Assembly (NCBI GenBank): GCA_963930755.1
Contig: OZ005736.1
Location: 123,719,256-123,783,255 of the forward strand
Direction of reading: 5' to 3'
From: Eudasyphora cyanicolor
Taxonomy: Eukaryota; Arthropoda; Insecta; Diptera; Muscidae
Length of the DNA stretch: 64,000 nt
In this document: in pieces, positions 62,571-64,000 of the stretch
Layout of the letters: each line of letters starts with the position of its first letter
Position numbering within the stretch: the stretch's first letter is position 1
Made by a program: the position numbers and the translations under genes
Notes under the pieces: generated by a model
What the model was told of the DNA's origin: nothing
What the model saw: only the letters and a program-made list of their open reading frames with translations
The model's database searches: none

Positions 62571-63621
62571 CAGTAAGGAAAGGCAGAAAGTCGGGCAGGG
62601 CCGACTATATATTATATTTGTCCACCTCCCTAATAATGCGATAAGTCATTGACATAATAATTTGGAATAATTGGTAAATGGGTAGACACATATTATCTAA
62701 TTCTGAAACGATAAATGCTAAATTAAGCAATATTCGTTCCTAAATTGAGAAACATCTTTCTTGTCTTTCTTACAGGTCAAATCGGGGGTAACATATATAT
62801 GGGTGTTATATCTAAATCTAAACCGAGTTTCTCCGAATTTGGCAGTATTCCTTCATGTAGAAAGAAACCTCTTTTTGCCGACTTTCGCACTGATCGGATA
62901 TAAAATAACATTTTTACAGCGCTCATATGTCCAATCGGGGGTAACGTATATATGGGGGCTATATCTTAATCTGAACCGATTTCTTCCAAATTTAAAAGTG
63001 TTCATTCATATAATAGGAAACCTCTTCATGACGAATTTCATACTGATCGGATATAAAATACAGTTTTTACAGCGCTTACATGTGAAATCGGGGGTAACAT
63101 ATATATGGGGGCTATATCTAAATCCGAACCGATTTTCTCCAAATTTGGCAGTATTCCTTCATGTAATAAGAAACCTCTCTTTGCCGAATTTCGCACTGAT
63201 CGGATATAAAATACAGTTTTTACAGCGCTTACATATCAAATCGGGGGTAACATATATATGGGGGCTATATCTAAATCTGAACCGATTTCTTCCAAATTTA
63301 ACAGTGTTCATTCATATAATAAGAAACCTCTTTCTGCCGAATTTCATACTATATCTAAATCTGAACCGATTTTAACCAAATTCAATAGGGATCGTTCTTG
63401 GGCCAAAACAAAGATATGTGTAAAGTTTCGTCGAGATCGGACCATAATTGCGACCTGTACTTTGATTACAAGAATACATGCACAGACGGACAGACAGACG
63501 GACAGACGGACAGACGGACATAGCTAAATCAACGATGGGTCTATTTCTTCTCCTTTTGGGTGTTACAAACAAATGCACAAAGTTATAATACCCTGTACCA
63601 CAGTGTGGTGTAGGGTATAAA
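62571..63621 (-). repeat. DINE-1-like family B element, complete copy
   Basis: Inverted 3' end CCAGTAAGGAAAGGCAGAAA with hairpin GTCGGGCAGGGCCGAC, a left module with CTAATAATGCGATAAGTCAT, four units of about 153 bp (AATCTGAACCGATTT, TTCATGTAATAAGAAACCTC). Then a short deletion joins ATTTCATACT to ATCTAAATCTGAACCG, followed by GTCY tract (GACGGACAGACAGACGGACA) and CCACAGTGTGGTGTAGGGTA. The 204-codon frame at 62,761-63,375 is wholly inside the array and non-coding. Confidence 0.88.
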
Positions 63622-64000
63622 AAACAATATCTTAGGAATGAATGGTTGCTTTACCTAACGGTAATCCTATTAAGGTGAGTAAAAGTCCAAATATCATAAT
63701 ATATGTTAGTTGAAAAAATGCTGTGCGTTAAATCGTATGGGGAATATTTTTGGGTAGAATATTATAATCCTTTACCTCTAGTGATTAGATGTTCTTTTGT
63801 TTTTTTCAAGAAAGCCTTATATCTGACTAGAAGATGTGAAATCTGAGCATCCACGTATTTTTCAAATATTACGCGCTGCTAATTTTATTATGCTGAAGAA
63901 AATGGCTGCATAGTTTTTTTGTTATTAACAATTTTCGAAACAATAAAAAGTCAAAATTTTTACAAATAAAAATATTGGGCCGCCATTTTTTAAAAAAGCA
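63622..64000. other. AT-rich stretch to the window end
   Basis: No recognisable gene or repeat end. Confidence 0.3.

Noticed and set aside
62761..63375. Longest open frame (204 codons) as a gene
   Set aside because: It lies entirely in the 153-bp repeat array of a family B element, its translation is internally repetitive, and equivalent frames occur on both strands of other copies.
1..64000. tRNA, rRNA or CRISPR features
   Set aside because: No cloverleaf-like tRNA sequence with conserved T-loop, no rRNA core and no regularly spaced short identical repeats were seen.

Overview
The window looks like nuclear DNA from a higher fly (Schizophora). A calyptrate such as a muscid or blow fly is my inference. 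It is very AT-rich, and I found no intact host protein-coding gene, tRNA, rRNA or CRISPR array. Almost every recognisable sequence is a transposable element (TE), many of them nested. The fly assignment rests on three things: DINE-1/INE-1-like elements carrying GTCY (GTCC/GTCT) microsatellites and a 3' stem-loop followed by CTTACTTGTT; rosa-like DD41D and DD37D-like mariners; and a decayed piece of the neuronal Ig-superfamily gene sidekick.

The dominant component is three related families of DINE-1-like non-autonomous elements (Helentron-associated, here called A, B and C). Each starts with TATACCCT, has a GTCY microsatellite near the 5' end, and ends in a short G+C-rich hairpin plus a CTTACTTGTT or CTTACTGG tail. 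A and B also carry central tandem repeats of about 153-155 bp. Strands for A, B and C follow the INE-1 orientation (TATACCCT first). True Helitrons (TC...CTAG ends between A and T) lie at 3.39-6.11 kb, 11.0-12.5 kb, 44.35-45.16 kb and 47.6-50.25 kb, and most carry large tandem arrays.

Region by region. 0-3.4 kb: A fragment, jockey-like reverse transcriptase relic, fold-back elements and a palindromic MITE. 3.4-6.1 kb: two abutting Helitrons. 6.4-13.97 kb: E-family MITE, A and C copies, a Helitron nested in family F, and a complete A copy. 14-18.7 kb: hairpins, an RTE/BovB-like endonuclease relic and another LINE 3' relic. 19.2-26.8 kb: hAT fold-back MITE, B and C copies, a 425-bp tandem duplication, and a mariner inside A inside C. 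28.0-29.2 kb: C copy abutting the sidekick pseudogene. 29.9-31.3 kb: mariner relic and a complete A copy. 32.1-40.0 kb: B copies, a TRIM-type LTR retrotransposon with identical LTRs, and a head-to-head Penelope-like dimer. 40.2-46 kb: terminal-inverted-repeat elements, mariner relics and a hAT MITE. 47.2-54.6 kb: Helitron array with a mariner inside, then a B copy inside an E MITE. 55-64 kb: A and B mosaics and two DD41D mariners, one with its empty target site visible in an inverted copy nearby.

The window therefore records successive TE insertions rather than cooperating genes. The youngest-looking event is the TRIM, whose 268-bp LTRs match base for base. Boundaries given to the base are those where I could read termini and target duplications; the others are approximate.
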